A DNA stretch of 53,806 nt, taken from positions 1 to 53,806 of IMG/VR virus record IMGVR_UViG_3300018933_000006, one strand, 5' to 3'. The translations under genes and the position numbers were made by a program. The notes beneath the pieces are model-generated. The model made no database searches, was not told the origin of the DNA, and worked only from the letters and a program-made list of their open reading frames with translations. Positions 7,088-17,415 of the stretch are shown here, piece after piece. This DNA is from a virus. Positions within the stretch are counted from its first letter, which is position 1. The number at the start of each line of letters is the position of its first letter.

Positions 7088-7950
7088 GCCACCACCCGGA
7101 ACCCGTACTTCTGGCCGAGGCGGGTCAGGGAGTCCCGGCCGAAGTAGCCGTCCGCAGGCTCGCCCGGCTTCCGGCCGCGGTAGCCGCACCGCTCCTGCCA
7201 CTCCGAGACGGCCGGCCGCGTCCGACTGCCGAGGGAGCCGTCGACCCACCGCAGCGCCAGGAATCCGGCCTTGTACAGGGCGGTCTCGACGATCAGGCCC
7301 TCCGCCCGGTAGGTGGTGCCACCCTGCGGCAGGCCCGGGTCGCGGCGCTGCGCGGCCTGGATGTGCGCCAGGCTCACCGTCGGTGGCTTCGATGGGGTCG
7401 ACGGGGTCGGCGGGGCCGTCGGCTTCCCGGCCCGGGCGATGATGGCGGGCAGCAGCTCGGCGTGGAACTGGGCCGCCCGCCTGTCGCCGGGGCACTTGGT
7501 GCCGGAGGGGGACCACTCGGGGTGCATCCGGTGGATGCCGAACCCGGGGTCGTCCCAGTCGCGGCAGGCCCGCAGCGGGATGCCGTGCGTGCGGTGCGCC
7601 CACACGCCGAGATCGGCTAGCGCGTCGAGCTGGTCGTCCGTCCACGAGTCCGAGGCCTTCGTGTTGGAGGCGGTCTCGACGCTGACGGCGCCGGTGCCAT
7701 CCGACCTGAGGTTGGCCCTGTAGTTGGCGTCGGCGCGGGTGGTGGTGGAGAGGTACTGACCGAGGCTGCCGTCGAAGTCGCAGCCAAAGTGCGATTCGAG
7801 GCTGGTGCTGTTCTTCCAGTAGGCGTACAGGCGCTGCTCGTCCCACGGGGCGACGATGCTGTGGAAGATCAGCTGTGTGGGTCTGATCGTGGGCTGCTCG
7901 CGTGCTTCCGGCTGCAACTCCAGCCGGACCGCGTCCGTGTACCAGGCCAT
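7084..7950 (-). CDS. Endolysin: N-acetylmuramoyl-L-alanine amidase with C-terminal wall-binding domain
   Basis: Residues 20-170 match an Amidase_2/PGRP fold: the first Zn ligand H30 in QLIFHSI, then HRMHPEWSPSGTKCPGD giving H140 or H143 and C153. The C-terminal 90 residues (ETALYKAGFLALRWVDGSLG, GYFGRDSLTRLGQKYGF) look like a peptidoglycan-binding repeat. ATG 7950 follows TGGAGGCCCC; the longer in-frame extension has no coding character. Length 288 aa is normal for the type. It hydrolyses the glycan-peptide bond for host lysis. Confidence 0.9.
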   Translation of the reverse strand: MAWYTDAVRLELQPEAREQPTIRPTQLIFHSIVAPWDEQRLYAYWKNSTSLESHFGCDFDGSLGQYLSTTTRADANYRANLRSDGTGAVSVETASNTKASDSWTDDQLDALADLGVWAHRTHGIPLRACRDWDDPGFGIHRMHPEWSPSGTKCPGDRRAAQFHAELLPAIIARAGKPTAPPTPSTPSKPPTVSLAHIQAAQRRDPGLPQGGTTYRAEGLIVETALYKAGFLALRWVDGSLGSRTRPAVSEWQERCGYRGRKPGEPADGYFGRDSLTRLGQKYGFRVVA

Positions 7951-8012
7951 GGGGCCTCCAGACATGAGAAAGGCCCCGGCCAACTGGGCGCGGGGCGGGC
8001 GGTAGAGGGTGG

Positions 8013-8465
8013 TCAGGTGGCGGGCTCGACGATCAGCTCGCGGGACGCGAACGACGCGGTATCGGTGCCCACGGACGACCTCATCAGCAGGCGGGTGTTG
8101 TAGGTCTCTCCCGGTGTGAGCCCGGTCAGCAGATGGACCACGCCGCTCCGGGCGAACGTGTTGCCGTAGTGGCTGGCGCCGATCGCGTCGACCGGGGTCT
8201 CCACGACGGTGCCGGCGCCGACGGTCCCACCGAGGCGGGTCTCCGGTGCGAGCAAACTGCCCGACGTCGCGGATGAGTTGACCATGCGGGCCGCCGCGTG
8301 GATCTTCACCCGGCCCGTGGTCGGCGCGACCCACACGACCGAGCAGTCCGCGCCGGACGTGGTGTACGCGGTCGACGTGGTCGTCACCGTACTGGACTGC
8401 GTGTCGGCCACCGTCGGCGGCGTGTCCGCCGCTTTGATGATGCTGCCGGGCGGCAGGTCAGGCAT
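8013..8465 (-). CDS. Small beta-rich virion protein, probably tail-associated, 150 aa
   Basis: The sequence is rich in Thr, Ser, Val and Gly (TQSSTVTTTSTAYTTSGADC, HLLTGLTPGETYNTRLL). It has the look of a jelly-roll or fibronectin-like decoration found at the tips of actinophage tails. It lies between the large tail protein and the endolysin. ATG 8465 begins MPDLPPGSIIKA. Function is inferred from position and composition. Confidence 0.65.
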   Translation of the reverse strand: MPDLPPGSIIKAADTPPTVADTQSSTVTTTSTAYTTSGADCSVVWVAPTTGRVKIHAAARMVNSSATSGSLLAPETRLGGTVGAGTVVETPVDAIGASHYGNTFARSGVVHLLTGLTPGETYNTRLLMRSSVGTDTASFASRELIVEPAT

Positions 8466-8477
8466 GCGCCCTCCTCC

Positions 8478-11400
8478 TCAGAGTGCTCGGACGGCGGGCC
8501 GTGCGAGCGTCACGGCCTGACCGGCCGTCTGCGGTTTGATGACCCCGTTCACGGACCGCGCCACCGTCATGATCTGCGGGTTGATGACCTCGAAGTTGTC
8601 GTACCTGATCTCGACCGTGGCCGCGTTGGTGTTCGTCGCGGGCCGACTCGACCGAGTGCCGATCTGATAGGCCGACGCGAGTGAGGTGTCGGTGCCCTCC
8701 ACATGCCAGACGCTGGGCTCAGGAGCAGAAGCGAGCCAGGCCTTGGCCCTCAGCTGGCTGCCGCGGCCCTGGAACCGCACCCGGACGAACTGCCCGGGGG
8801 TGTGCGAGAAGGGCAGCGTGTAGACGCTGCCGACCGCCGTGTTCGCCCCGGCGAGCAACTTGCGGATGGACAGGACGACCGAGTTGCCCACGTTGAACCC
8901 AACTCTGGCCTGGTACATGTTGCTGGCGTCCTGCATACGCGCTGTCGGTCCCCCGAACAGGGCGTCGCCGGCCGCCGTGGCGCTGGTCGTGACGTCGCAG
9001 TACAGGTCGAAATCGGCGTGCACGGCGTTCACGGCGGTGCGGCGGGAGACGTCCACGGTGGTGAGGACTTGCACCCCGTACCCGGACTGGACGGCATAGT
9101 CCGACGCGGCCCCGCCGCCGACGACGGCCCACGGCGTGCCGGTGTCCGGCGAGCCCCAGCCGCCCGCGACGGTCCGGGAGAAGGTGTCCCGCAGCCACGA
9201 TCTGACCACGCTGGCTGCGACCTCCTCGCCGCCGACCGTCAGCGCCAGCGGCATGTCCGCGGGCGCAGTGGTCCACGGCAGCCCGGCCGTGGTCAGGACG
9301 TGCAGAGTGGTAGCGTCCGCCGTCGCCGCGGCGGCCAGCTGGCTCCCCGAGGACTCCCGCCGGGCCAGTGAGAAATCGTTCCGGACCGCCACCCTCCACG
9401 GGGTGGCCGGGGCGCACACGAGATCGATCTCCCACGTGCGGACACCGATCCGCTCCGTGTAGCCCTGCACGAGCAGGTCGACGGGGCCGGGCGGCAGCCA
9501 GTCCGGCAAGTCCGTGATCCGGATCAGGTCGCCCTCGACGAGATCGAGGACGGAACCGATCAGCTCCGGTGCCTTGTGCAGGCGGATGGTGATGACCGGG
9601 TAGCGTGCCTCGTCGACGGTGCCGAGGTGCATACGCCAGTACGCGATGGGCTCCGTCTGCGAGTCGGAGTACAGGTTGAGGGTGACTGTGTCGTCGTAGC
9701 GGCCGACCCCGGCGGGCGGCGGGCTCACCGAGAGGGGGCCTGAGGTCAGCTCCGCCCGGCCCGACGAGCCGCCGATGCGTTCCACGGTGACGTCGTTGCG
9801 GACGGTCGAGTCGTCATCGATCGGCTCCAGCCGCCCCAGCGCCTTCGACCCGTAGGACAGGATCAGCACGGGCGCCTGGTTGTACTGCGACGTCCGCGAG
9901 CGGTACCTGAGCCCCAGCCGCTCGCGGCCCTCGACGAGGATCCCGCCGTCCGCCTGTTCGCACTGGAACAGCTGCTCCAGCAGTGTGGCCGGACGCTGAG
10001 GGCCCATCCGCGTAGTCTCGCTCTGCGCGCCGGTGACGAGGATCGGTAGGCCCTCTTCGCGCCCCAGCCTTAGCAGACGGGCAGCGGCGGTCTCGCCGAG
10101 GTAGCCGTCATCGGCTCCGTCGAAGATCTTCGTGTCCGTGGCCTGGAACACGGCGACATGGCCGATGACGGTGCCGTCCATGCCTACGCCGAAGGAGCTG
10201 CGGATCTGGCGGACAGTGCCGACCTGCCCGGGGAATGAGCGGGAGTGAAAAACCCCGGACGCGCTGACGTTGAGCCAGGCGATATCGACATCGACGTTCG
10301 CCCCGTTCTGCCGCGCGAAGATGCGCAACCGGTTGTTGCTGCCGAAGAAGTTCGGGGTCGTGCCCGCCGTGCTGCTGACGGACAGCAGCTGGGTGCCGTT
10401 GGCGTCGAAGGCCCTGAAGCGCACATTGTCGGTCTGAACCTCCACGGTCCAGCGGGTGGCTGTGCCGGTAGTCGCCAGCTCGAAGAACGTAGCCAGCGCG
10501 GTCGGCGCCGTGGGGATGCGGTAGACCATCTCGACCTGCCACGGCCCGGTGCCGGACGCGGGCGGCGGGACGTCAGCCGACCAGGCTGCTCCAGCTTCCA
10601 CGACCGGCAGGGGAGCCGACCCGAAGAACGAGTCATCGCTGGCCATCGCGAAGTTGGTCAGCTTCGCGGGCTTCACGCCCCGGATAGGGCTGGAGGCCCG
10701 GTTGGCCTCCCTGTCGTCCTCCATCGGCCAATACGCGATCAGCGTGGGATCCGACGGAATACGGCGGCGCAACGTGGAGGCGAGGAGCTTCTCACCCGTG
10801 TTCAGGCGGCGCAGGATGCCGGCGCCCTCGCCCTCCACCGTGATCAGATGTCCGCCTCGGCTCCACTCGGCCGGCCAGTCGGAGTACTCGCCGACGAACC
10901 GAATCTGCCGGTTGGTGATCTCCGCGCCGCCGGACGGTGTCCACGTACGGCCCACAGCATCCACGAAGGAGACCGCGCCCGCCGCGGGCTGTGAGAAGTT
11001 CGGGTTGGCGACGATGGTGCCGTTGATGCCGGAGCGCAGCTCGAAGGCGTGGATCCGGCCGGATGGCCGCTCGAAGCCAAGGTCCGGACTGTCACCCACG
11101 ACGACAGGCGCTGTCGAGGAGAACACCGAGGTGATCCCCGTGTTGACGACCGGGGCACCAAGCTGCGTCCAGGGCCCGGCGATGGTGGGGGCGGTGTAGA
11201 AGGTCACCACGTGGCCACCCGACCCGTTATCCACGTCGAGTGTCGCCCGCACGGCGAGGCGCCCTGAGGGAGGCACGGCGATCGGCGAGGTCGAGGTGTA
11301 CTGCGAGACGGTGGAGCCGTCGGCCGTCCAGCGCCAGATGAGACAGCCGTTGGTCCACACGAAGAGCGCCCACGACCGTTGGTTGCCCGGCACTCCGTAC

Positions 11401-11816
11401 TTCGAGGCCAGCTCCCGGGAGTTGCTGGCGGCGAACCACGTGTCCAGGGTGGCATCCACCCTGACGTCGAGGTCGCCTGTGATGCCGAGACTCGGGTGGT
11501 CGGGTGTAGAGGCTCCGTTGCCCGCCGTATCCGGGAGCCACAGGTACCGCTCTCCGGCATGGAAGCTGACCCGCATCGGAGTGTTACGGCCGATCTTCCC
11601 GTAGTACGGGCTGCGCGGGTTGCGCGGCGAGAAGAGGCCGTTCGGCGACTTGAGGGTGAGGGAGCAGGAGGCCGGGTCGACCGTTGCTCCCTCACCCGTG
11701 CGCCCGCGGGTGTGCGTGATGATGTCGCGCAGCTGCGCGTACTGCGTGACGTCCGTCCATACGCCCCCGATCTGGAACTCCACCGTTGTGCCAAGCGGGT
11801 CCTCCGGGAACGCCAT
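8478..11816 (-). CDS. Large minor tail protein, 1112 aa
   Basis: It follows the tape measure gene directly with a TGATG overlap. The N-terminus ([40 protein letters not shown]) is characteristic of Streptomyces phage tail proteins that follow the tape measure. Two laminin-G/concanavalin-like stretches appear, at about residues 130-280 and again near 900-1060 ([25 protein letters not shown]). It probably combines baseplate-hub and carbohydrate-binding roles. No protease or depolymerase motif was recognised. Confidence 0.85.
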   Translation of the reverse strand: MAFPEDPLGTTVEFQIGGVWTDVTQYAQLRDIITHTRGRTGEGATVDPASCSLTLKSPNGLFSPRNPRSPYYGKIGRNTPMRVSFHAGERYLWLPDTAGNGASTPDHPSLGITGDLDVRVDATLDTWFAASNSRELASKYGVPGNQRSWALFVWTNGCLIWRWTADGSTVSQYTSTSPIAVPPSGRLAVRATLDVDNGSGGHVVTFYTAPTIAGPWTQLGAPVVNTGITSVFSSTAPVVVGDSPDLGFERPSGRIHAFELRSGINGTIVANPNFSQPAAGAVSFVDAVGRTWTPSGGAEITNRQIRFVGEYSDWPAEWSRGGHLITVEGEGAGILRRLNTGEKLLASTLRRRIPSDPTLIAYWPMEDDREANRASSPIRGVKPAKLTNFAMASDDSFFGSAPLPVVEAGAAWSADVPPPASGTGPWQVEMVYRIPTAPTALATFFELATTGTATRWTVEVQTDNVRFRAFDANGTQLLSVSSTAGTTPNFFGSNNRLRIFARQNGANVDVDIAWLNVSASGVFHSRSFPGQVGTVRQIRSSFGVGMDGTVIGHVAVFQATDTKIFDGADDGYLGETAAARLLRLGREEGLPILVTGAQSETTRMGPQRPATLLEQLFQCEQADGGILVEGRERLGLRYRSRTSQYNQAPVLILSYGSKALGRLEPIDDDSTVRNDVTVERIGGSSGRAELTSGPLSVSPPPAGVGRYDDTVTLNLYSDSQTEPIAYWRMHLGTVDEARYPVITIRLHKAPELIGSVLDLVEGDLIRITDLPDWLPPGPVDLLVQGYTERIGVRTWEIDLVCAPATPWRVAVRNDFSLARRESSGSQLAAAATADATTLHVLTTAGLPWTTAPADMPLALTVGGEEVAASVVRSWLRDTFSRTVAGGWGSPDTGTPWAVVGGGAASDYAVQSGYGVQVLTTVDVSRRTAVNAVHADFDLYCDVTTSATAAGDALFGGPTARMQDASNMYQARVGFNVGNSVVLSIRKLLAGANTAVGSVYTLPFSHTPGQFVRVRFQGRGSQLRAKAWLASAPEPSVWHVEGTDTSLASAYQIGTRSSRPATNTNAATVEIRYDNFEVINPQIMTVARSVNGVIKPQTAGQAVTLARPAVRAL

Positions 11817-14800
11817 CAGCGGCTCCTCCTTCCAGCCAGCACCAGGTCGACGTCGCCGCCGCCCTTCTTCCGGATGCCGCGCCGCATCCGCTCCACCAGG
11901 TAGTCGTCCTCACCGCGGCCGGACGAGTGCATCTCCAGCACGATCCGCTGCGACGCGGAGGCGCGCGCCCGCGCGCTCGCCATGTCCCACGAGCCCGGCG
12001 CCGGCGTCTCCACCAGGGAGGCCATGGACCGGTTGACGGCCCGACGGCCGCCCTCGATGCCCTGCCGCAGGCCCTCCGCCGTGTATGCGCCGACCTGCGC
12101 CATCACCCGCGACGGGCTCTTGATGCCCAAGGCCTTCTTGATCGCCTTGGACATGCTCTGCGCGATCCGCATCATCTGCGTCTCGATCGCCTTCTGCTGC
12201 GCCTTCAGCCCGCGCACCAGGCCCTGCCCGGCCCGGATGCCCGCGCCGTACATGGCGTTCCCGGCCGTCGCCCCGGCCTGCCCAGCGGCAGTGACGAGCG
12301 CGCCCTGTTCCTTGTTGATCGCCTTGATCTGCCCGCCGGTCGCGTTCGCCAGCGCCGCAGCGGCAGACGAGCCCTGCTCCACCCCGGCCTGCGCGATCTG
12401 CGCGATCAGGTCTGACCTGACGCCCTTCTTCCGCAGGGTCGCCAAGTTCTTGGCGAACTGCTCGGCGGCCTTACGGTCGGCCTGGAGCCCGGCAAGGATC
12501 GTGTCCGCGGTCTGCGGCCAGCCGCCGGTGTCCTGGCCGGTGATGTTCGCGCCCTCCAGGACGCCCTTGCGCACGTCTGCCGCCAACTTGTCGCGGGCCT
12601 TGATCTGGTTGGCGAGCATCTTGGTCGCGGACTTCATCCGGCCGGCGAGCCGGGCCTCTCTGTTGGCGAGCGTGAGCAGCTGCTTCGTGCCCGTGGCAAT
12701 TCGGCCGAGGGCTTTGGACCGTTTCTTGCCCGGCGACAGGGCATCCCGGACGATGTCCGCCAGCTTGGTCGACGCGGCGCGGACCTGCTTCGACGAGCCG
12801 GTCAGCCCCTGCACGAGACCGCGCGCGATCCACTGGCCCTGCTTGGCGGTCACCTTGGACGGCGACGCGATGCCCAGGGCCTTCGCGATCGGGCCGGGGA
12901 TCACGCTCTTGGCCCATCCGATCAGCGTGTCCTTCAGCCAGCCGCCCATCGATTTGATGCCGGACCACAGGCCCCGGACGATGTCCGCGCCCTTGGACAC
13001 GAGCAGACCACCGAGCGAGCCGACAGCCCGCGAGATCGAGGCGGGCCAGTTCCTCATCCACGTGACCAGCTCCCCGGCCTTCCGGACCGCGGCGTCCTTC
13101 ATCCGGGAGAAGTAGCCGAGCACCAGCCCGGGCACCTGGGCGAGCATCATCACCGCGGTGACGACGCCGCGGACGGCACCCTTCACCTTGTCCCACACCC
13201 ACCGCCAGGCGGCGGACGTGTACTTCTTGACGCTGTCCCAGTTCGCGATGATCAGCGCAGTTAGGCCGACGATCGTCGCGATCACCCAGCCCACCGGGCC
13301 CATCGCCACCAGCCACTGCGCGGCCATCACAGCCGCCCACGCGACCGCCCGCGCCGCCATCAGAGCGAACTGCCCGACGGTCACCGCAGCGACCCGCAGC
13401 ACGGTGGCCAGGAAGGTCACCGTCATCCGCACGCCGGCGGCCACCCAGGCGGCAGCCACCCGCAGCGCGTTGGCCGTAGCCGACGCCGCCATCGCCAGGA
13501 ACGCCCCGACCGCGCGCAGCTGCATCGCCACCCACGCGCCGGCCGTACGCAGAGCCGCGCCCACCTGGATCGCGGCGCCCTTCACGGCCGCCGCACCCGC
13601 GGTCACCCAACCCCACATCACCCGCCCGGCCGCGGTCATCGCGGTCACGCCCATGAGGACGAGCGCGGGCACCAGCACAGCCGTGATCGCCAACCCGGCG
13701 ACCTTGAAGGCGGTCGAGTGCTCCTCGACAAAGCGGAAGAGCTTCATGAGAGCCGGGATGGCCTGGTTGCCGAGGAAGTCGACCAGTTCCTGCATTGCGC
13801 GCCGCTTGAAGGCCTCGACGTTCGCTCCCGCGTTGTCGCGCAGGGAGTCGCCCATCTTGTCGGCGGCACCGCCGACCTCGCCCAGTGCGCTCGTCGCCTT
13901 AGACGGGTCCAGCGCGAACAGTGCGCGCTGGGTGTCCTCGGCCTTCGTGCCGAACAAGGCCAGCGCGATGGCCTGCCGGTCGCTCTCGCTGCCGACACCG
14001 CGCAGGCCGTCGAAGACCTTGTCCAGGGCTGCGCGAGCCTCCGGGCCGCCCTCTGAGAACGCCGTCTGCATCTCCTTGCCGGAGAGGCCGATCTTCTTGA
14101 ATGCGTCGTCGACTGCCTCGCCGCCGCCCTGGGTGATCAACACGAACTCTTTGAGGCTGTCGGCGATGACGTCGGTGTCGCGAGCGCCCGCCTGCATGCC
14201 CTGGCTGAGCAAGCCCGTCGCCGTCTTGGCGTCGATGCCTGTCTGCCGAAAGATCGTGGAGTACTCGTTGAACGTGTCCATCAAGTCATCGGCCCTGGGG
14301 CCCATGACCTGGAGGCCCCGGGTGAAGATGTTCAGGGCTTCCGTGCCGTCCTTCGCCAAGCCGGTCTTGATGGCCTGGCCGACAGCGTTCGCCGTCTGGC
14401 CCAAGTCCAGCTCGAACGTGGTCGCCAGGTCAGAGACCTTGGTCGCGAGGGACTGGAGTTGAGCCTCGGTGGCCTGCGGCGGGGCGATGCCCGCCCGCAT
14501 CGTGGCCGAGATCGCGTCCGCCGCGCTCTGGAAGTCCTGCGTGACGGCGTCGGCGTACATGCGTCCGGCGATACGCCCGTACCGCTGTGCCTCCGCCGGC
14601 GTCGCTCCGAGCTGAGCGCCCAGCCGCCCCGTGATCTGCGACTGCTCCATCGCCTGCGCGAACGCATTCATCATCACTGCGCCGGCCGCCAGCCCTGCGG
14701 CAGCAGCGACCATCTGGAGGCGGCCGAGGCGGGACTCGGTCTCCTGCACTGCCTCGTCGGCCCCGTCGGCGGCGCTGTCGGTGAGCCCGTCACCGACGGC

Positions 14801-15040
14801 GTCCCCCGCGCGGCGGCCGGCGGCGACGAACTGCCCGCGCGCGTTGCGCAGGCGGCCGTCGGTGCCGCGGACGATGCCGTCACCGAGCTGCTCGCCGACC
14901 TCGTCGCCGGTTCGCTGAGCGTCGTCGCCCATGCGCTGCCCGGAGGCGCGGATGGCGTCCTCGGTGCGGCGCAGGGCGGGGTCCACGGCGCGGTCGTCTA
15001 CGGACAGAATCGCGTTCAGCTCGCCGACGGTCAGCGCCAC
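11816..15040 (-). CDS. Tail tape measure protein, 1074 aa
   Basis: GTG 15040 follows AAGGAGGTAGCC. The N-terminus is helical and charged. A central domain ([40 protein letters not shown]) matches the phage tail tape measure family. Then come long hydrophobic stretches ([40 protein letters not shown]). The C-terminal part holds repeated KALGI.SPSRV motifs (near 745 and 1010). Length sets tail length, about 150 nm by the usual 0.15 nm per residue rule. It sits just after the gpGT genes as expected. Confidence 0.93.
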   Translation of the reverse strand: MALTVGELNAILSVDDRAVDPALRRTEDAIRASGQRMGDDAQRTGDEVGEQLGDGIVRGTDGRLRNARGQFVAAGRRAGDAVGDGLTDSAADGADEAVQETESRLGRLQMVAAAAGLAAGAVMMNAFAQAMEQSQITGRLGAQLGATPAEAQRYGRIAGRMYADAVTQDFQSAADAISATMRAGIAPPQATEAQLQSLATKVSDLATTFELDLGQTANAVGQAIKTGLAKDGTEALNIFTRGLQVMGPRADDLMDTFNEYSTIFRQTGIDAKTATGLLSQGMQAGARDTDVIADSLKEFVLITQGGGEAVDDAFKKIGLSGKEMQTAFSEGGPEARAALDKVFDGLRGVGSESDRQAIALALFGTKAEDTQRALFALDPSKATSALGEVGGAADKMGDSLRDNAGANVEAFKRRAMQELVDFLGNQAIPALMKLFRFVEEHSTAFKVAGLAITAVLVPALVLMGVTAMTAAGRVMWGWVTAGAAAVKGAAIQVGAALRTAGAWVAMQLRAVGAFLAMAASATANALRVAAAWVAAGVRMTVTFLATVLRVAAVTVGQFALMAARAVAWAAVMAAQWLVAMGPVGWVIATIVGLTALIIANWDSVKKYTSAAWRWVWDKVKGAVRGVVTAVMMLAQVPGLVLGYFSRMKDAAVRKAGELVTWMRNWPASISRAVGSLGGLLVSKGADIVRGLWSGIKSMGGWLKDTLIGWAKSVIPGPIAKALGIASPSKVTAKQGQWIARGLVQGLTGSSKQVRAASTKLADIVRDALSPGKKRSKALGRIATGTKQLLTLANREARLAGRMKSATKMLANQIKARDKLAADVRKGVLEGANITGQDTGGWPQTADTILAGLQADRKAAEQFAKNLATLRKKGVRSDLIAQIAQAGVEQGSSAAAALANATGGQIKAINKEQGALVTAAGQAGATAGNAMYGAGIRAGQGLVRGLKAQQKAIETQMMRIAQSMSKAIKKALGIKSPSRVMAQVGAYTAEGLRQGIEGGRRAVNRSMASLVETPAPGSWDMASARARASASQRIVLEMHSSGRGEDDYLVERMRRGIRKKGGGDVDLVLAGRRSR

Positions 15041-15042
15041 GG

Positions 15043-15806
15043 CTACCTCCTTCGGGGTGTGCGGGGGTGGTGATCCTCGGGAGGCGGCGCGAAGTGGCGG
15101 TGAAGGCGCGTCTCGGCGGAGAGGAGGCCGAGGATGCGGACCTTCAGCCACCGCCAGGTGCGGCGCTGGAGGATGCTGTTGCCCTCGGCGCGGCCGTCCT
15201 CGACGTCAATGCCGTACTCGCTGTGAAGGTCGGCTTCGATGAGCGGCCACTGCTCCAGCAGCCTGTCCCAGGTCAGGTCCGGGGCGCCTTGCCCCGTCCG
15301 CCCCTGCTTCGGCGCTGGGATCCCGCCCTCGTACCACTCGTAGAGGCCGGTGACGGGGTCCCGTTCGCCGCGGCCGACTCCGAGGAGCCGCGCGACGCCT
15401 GCCGACGCTCCGCCCTGTTCCTCGCTTTTCCCGGTTGCTGGCCCGTTCGCCAGAACTGCTCGGCGGTCTCCTTGTCGGTGGTCACCCAGAACATGGCCGT
15501 GAGCGCGACGTGCTTGAACGCGCCCCACTTCAACTCCGTACGGAGACGGTCGTAGGCGTCGCCGAGGCACATCCGGTACAGGTCCAGCTCCTCCTCGTCG
15601 TCGAGGACAGGGCTGTCCGGGGCCTTCCCGCCGGCGGCGAGCCGGGCCGCCAGCGAGGTGATCCGCTCGATACGGATGCCGTCCTCGGCGGACGGCTCCT
15701 CGATGCGGTACACGCGGGTCTGCCCGTCGCGGCCCTTCACGGGGAGGTCGAGGTAGTCGTCCAGGAACGCGTCGAGCGCCTCGAACGTGGTGCCGCCGCC
15801 GGCCAT
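15043..15806 (-). CDS. Tail assembly chaperone gpGT, -1 frameshift fusion, 254 aa
   Basis: Translation starts with gpG at 15806. It slips back one base on GGGAAAA (15432-15426, - strand) and continues in the second frame to 15043. The 0 frame reads GGA AAA GCG; after slipping it reads AGC GAG GAA. The extension carries GLYEWYEGGIPAPKQG and LTWDRLLEQWPLIEADLHSEYGID, typical of T-domain tails. Such fusions load the tape measure before tail tube polymerisation. The extension frame has no credible start of its own. Confidence 0.85.
15273..15806 (-). CDS. Tail assembly chaperone gpG, 177 aa
   Basis: The unshifted product starts MAGGGTTFEALDAFLDDYLD and ends in a basic Ser/Arg tail. It contains the helical middle (LDLYRMCLGDAYDRLRTELK) common to actinophage gpG proteins. 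It lies between tail tube and tape measure genes and overlaps the tail tube stop. Residues after 127 differ from the fusion form. Confidence 0.88.
   Translation of the reverse strand: MAGGGTTFEALDAFLDDYLDLPVKGRDGQTRVYRIEEPSAEDGIRIERITSLAARLAAGGKAPDSPVLDDEEELDLYRMCLGDAYDRLRTELKWGAFKHVALTAMFWVTTDKETAEQFWRTGQQPGKARNRAERRQASRGSSESAAANGTPSPASTSGTRAGSQRRSRGGRGKAPRT
15426..15432 (-). promoter_or_regulatory. Slippery heptamer GGGAAAA for -1 frameshifting
   Basis: GGGAAAA is a classical X XXY YYZ heptamer in the right phase (G GGA AAA). It lies exactly where the gpG frame overlaps the downstream tail-chaperone frame. No rare-codon or downstream pseudoknot analysis was done. Confidence 0.85.
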
Positions 15807-16279
15807 CAGGCGACCGGGTTCGTGATCGGGAGCAGCGGGCCGGTGCCGGTGAGGGTCATCTCGACCTGGTCCAGGGCGGTGTACTCGCCGCCGGACGGCG
15901 CCCAGGTGACCAGGGCGGTGCCCTCGTAGGCCTCGGGCAGGCCGTTGCGGTCGAAGTAGCGGACGTGGACCTCGGAGGCGGAGCCGAAGGCCAGGCTGGC
16001 GAGCCGGAAGGCCTCGTGGGTGGGGTGATAGACCTTCACCGTGTCGTTGATCTTCCGGTTGATGGTCACCCCCAGCTCCCAGGCCTGGCCGGTCTTCGTG
16101 TTCTCGGCCCAGCCCTCGCTGTCGTAGCTGGAGCTGTCCTCGATGTTCGGCTCGGCGGAGGGGTTGAACTCGGTGATGCCCGGCACCATCTGCCAGTCCG
16201 AGCCGTCCTTCGCGGCCGACATGTCGATCTCCAGCCGCCACCGTCGGGCGAGTGCGGTCACCGGGGTGGGTGTGGCCAT
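15806..16279 (-). CDS. Major tail (tube) protein, 157 aa
   Basis: The protein begins MATPTPVTALARRWRLEIDM and has strand-rich segments (GQAWELGVTINRKIND, QVEMTLTGTGPLLPITNPVA). The C-terminal L-T-G-x-G end is typical of siphovirus tail tube proteins. It is directly upstream of gpG, the canonical order. Assembles into the stacked hexamers of the tail tube. Confidence 0.88.
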   Translation of the reverse strand: MATPTPVTALARRWRLEIDMSAAKDGSDWQMVPGITEFNPSAEPNIEDSSSYDSEGWAENTKTGQAWELGVTINRKINDTVKVYHPTHEAFRLASLAFGSASEVHVRYFDRNGLPEAYEGTALVTWAPSGGEYTALDQVEMTLTGTGPLLPITNPVA

Positions 16280-16289
16280 TGCGGTCCTC

Positions 16290-16721
16290 CTAGTCGATCA
16301 AGTGAGACCCGGACCGCGCGGTCCGGAAGTAGAAGTTCGAGGTCAGTTCCATGCGCCCGTGGGCGTCCTGACCGATCCACGCCTGCGACTGCCGCCACGA
16401 CAGGGCCACGTGGATGCCGCCGCAGGCGTAGTGCTGCCGGTTGTGCAGCGCGTCGAACACCGCGTCGGCGAGGTCGTCGATCACGTCCGGGTCGCGGCCC
16501 GCGCGGATGCGGAACTGCACTCCAGTGATCGCGTTCGTGGTGTCGTCGTCCGCGACCGGGTAGGCGGTCATGCCGATCGCCCGGTCCGGCTGGTCAGGCA
16601 TCACGGCGCGGAAGATGCCGGTCTCGTGCTCCTCAACCACGCCGTCGGGTCTGAAGACGCCGACGCCGGCCTCAGCGAGGAGGCCGGCGATCCCGTCGAG
16701 GAGGCTGCTGGTGTAGCTCAC
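16290..16721 (-). CDS. Tail terminator / minor capsid protein, 143 aa
   Basis: GTG 16721 overlaps the preceding stop (GTGA). The pattern LLDGIAGLLAEAGVGVFR, then VQFRIRAGRDPDVIDDLADAVFDALHNR, fits the phage minor capsid/tail terminator family, whose members cap the tail tube. Gene order (gp10-like, this gene, tube) agrees. Confidence 0.75.
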   Translation of the reverse strand: MSYTSSLLDGIAGLLAEAGVGVFRPDGVVEEHETGIFRAVMPDQPDRAIGMTAYPVADDDTTNAITGVQFRIRAGRDPDVIDDLADAVFDALHNRQHYACGGIHVALSWRQSQAWIGQDAHGRMELTSNFYFRTARSGSHLID

Positions 16722-17068
16722 CGCATCGCCCGCCTCAGCTCGGCGGCGATGAGCGCGGCGACCTCCTGGCGGCTGGCGTTGAGGCTGTTCTCCAGATACT
16801 TCGCCGTCCGACCAGGGGCATGACGCCAGGTCAGCTCCTCGTGCTGGCGCACCGCGTACGGCCCGTCGAAGCTCACCATCCCGGTCAGCGACGGCACGTC
16901 CACGCTCGCTGTCCCGGTGGACTGGAGGTACCCCTCGTCGAGCGGCACCCGGTCCGTGGCCAGGCCAAGGACGTGTTCGGTGCCGAAATACAGGCCGCGG
17001 GCGGCAGCTGCGCGTAGCTCGCGTGCCGCTGCTGCCGCCTCGAAGCGCATCCGGAAGTTCTGCGGCAC
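16718..17068 (-). CDS. HK97 gp10-like / minor capsid protein, 116 aa
   Basis: The motif TDRVPLDEGYLQSTGTASVD, then SFDGPYAVRQHEELTWRHAPGRTAKYLENSL, is the usual signature of the gp10-like tail-completion family in actinophages. Start ATG 17068. It acts at the head-tail joint. Confidence 0.8.
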   Translation of the reverse strand: MPQNFRMRFEAAAAARELRAAAARGLYFGTEHVLGLATDRVPLDEGYLQSTGTASVDVPSLTGMVSFDGPYAVRQHEELTWRHAPGRTAKYLENSLNASRQEVAALIAAELRRAMR

Positions 17069-17079
17069 GGCGGCCTCCC

Positions 17080-17107
17080 ACTATTCGAGTTGGACTATTC
17101 GAGTTGG
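17080..17107 (+). repeat. 14-bp perfect tandem duplication at a gene end
   Basis: ACTATTCGAGTTGG occurs twice back to back (17080-17093, 17094-17107). The second unit holds the TAG stop (17095-17097) and last codons of the connector gene. The first is a non-coding copy just downstream of that stop. It looks like a recent slippage duplication. Confidence 0.85.
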
Positions 17108-17415
17108 ATCTCCACGTGGTTCGGGGTGCCGAGCCCGCGGCCGTCGCGCCGCGCGGTCTGGATCACCTTCGTGACCCGGCCCGAGGGGAGCGTCACCCGC
17201 GACAGTGGCGGCACCTCCTGCTCCTCCGGGCCCGCATACGCGGTGGAGGTAGAGGTGACCTGCTCGCCGCCCGGGTTGCGGACGGCTCGTGTCGTCTCGT
17301 CGACCAGGCAGCGCACCGTGCGCGCGGGCCCGTACTTCGGTCCCTTGCTGGTGTTGCCGAGGTAGGCCTCGATCGTGATCGTGTGCACCAGGAAGCGGCG
17401 CGGCAGACCGGGCAT
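17095..17415 (-). CDS. Head closure / head-tail connector protein, 106 aa
   Basis: ATG 17415 overlaps the upstream stop as TGATG. The small beta-rich sequence (FLVHTITIEAYLGNTSKGPKYG, VPPLSRVTLPSGRVTKVIQT) fits the head-closure proteins found between the connector and gp10-like genes. The C-terminal end is adjacent to the 14-bp tandem duplication. Confidence 0.7.
   Translation of the reverse strand: MPGLPRRFLVHTITIEAYLGNTSKGPKYGPARTVRCLVDETTRAVRNPGGEQVTSTSTAYAGPEEQEVPPLSRVTLPSGRVTKVIQTARRDGRGLGTPNHVEIQLE

Noticed and set aside
8478-11816. Depolymerase or peptidase in the large tail protein
   Set aside because: Looked for catalytic triads and beta-helix repeats; only laminin-like sandwich patterns were seen, so no enzyme is claimed.
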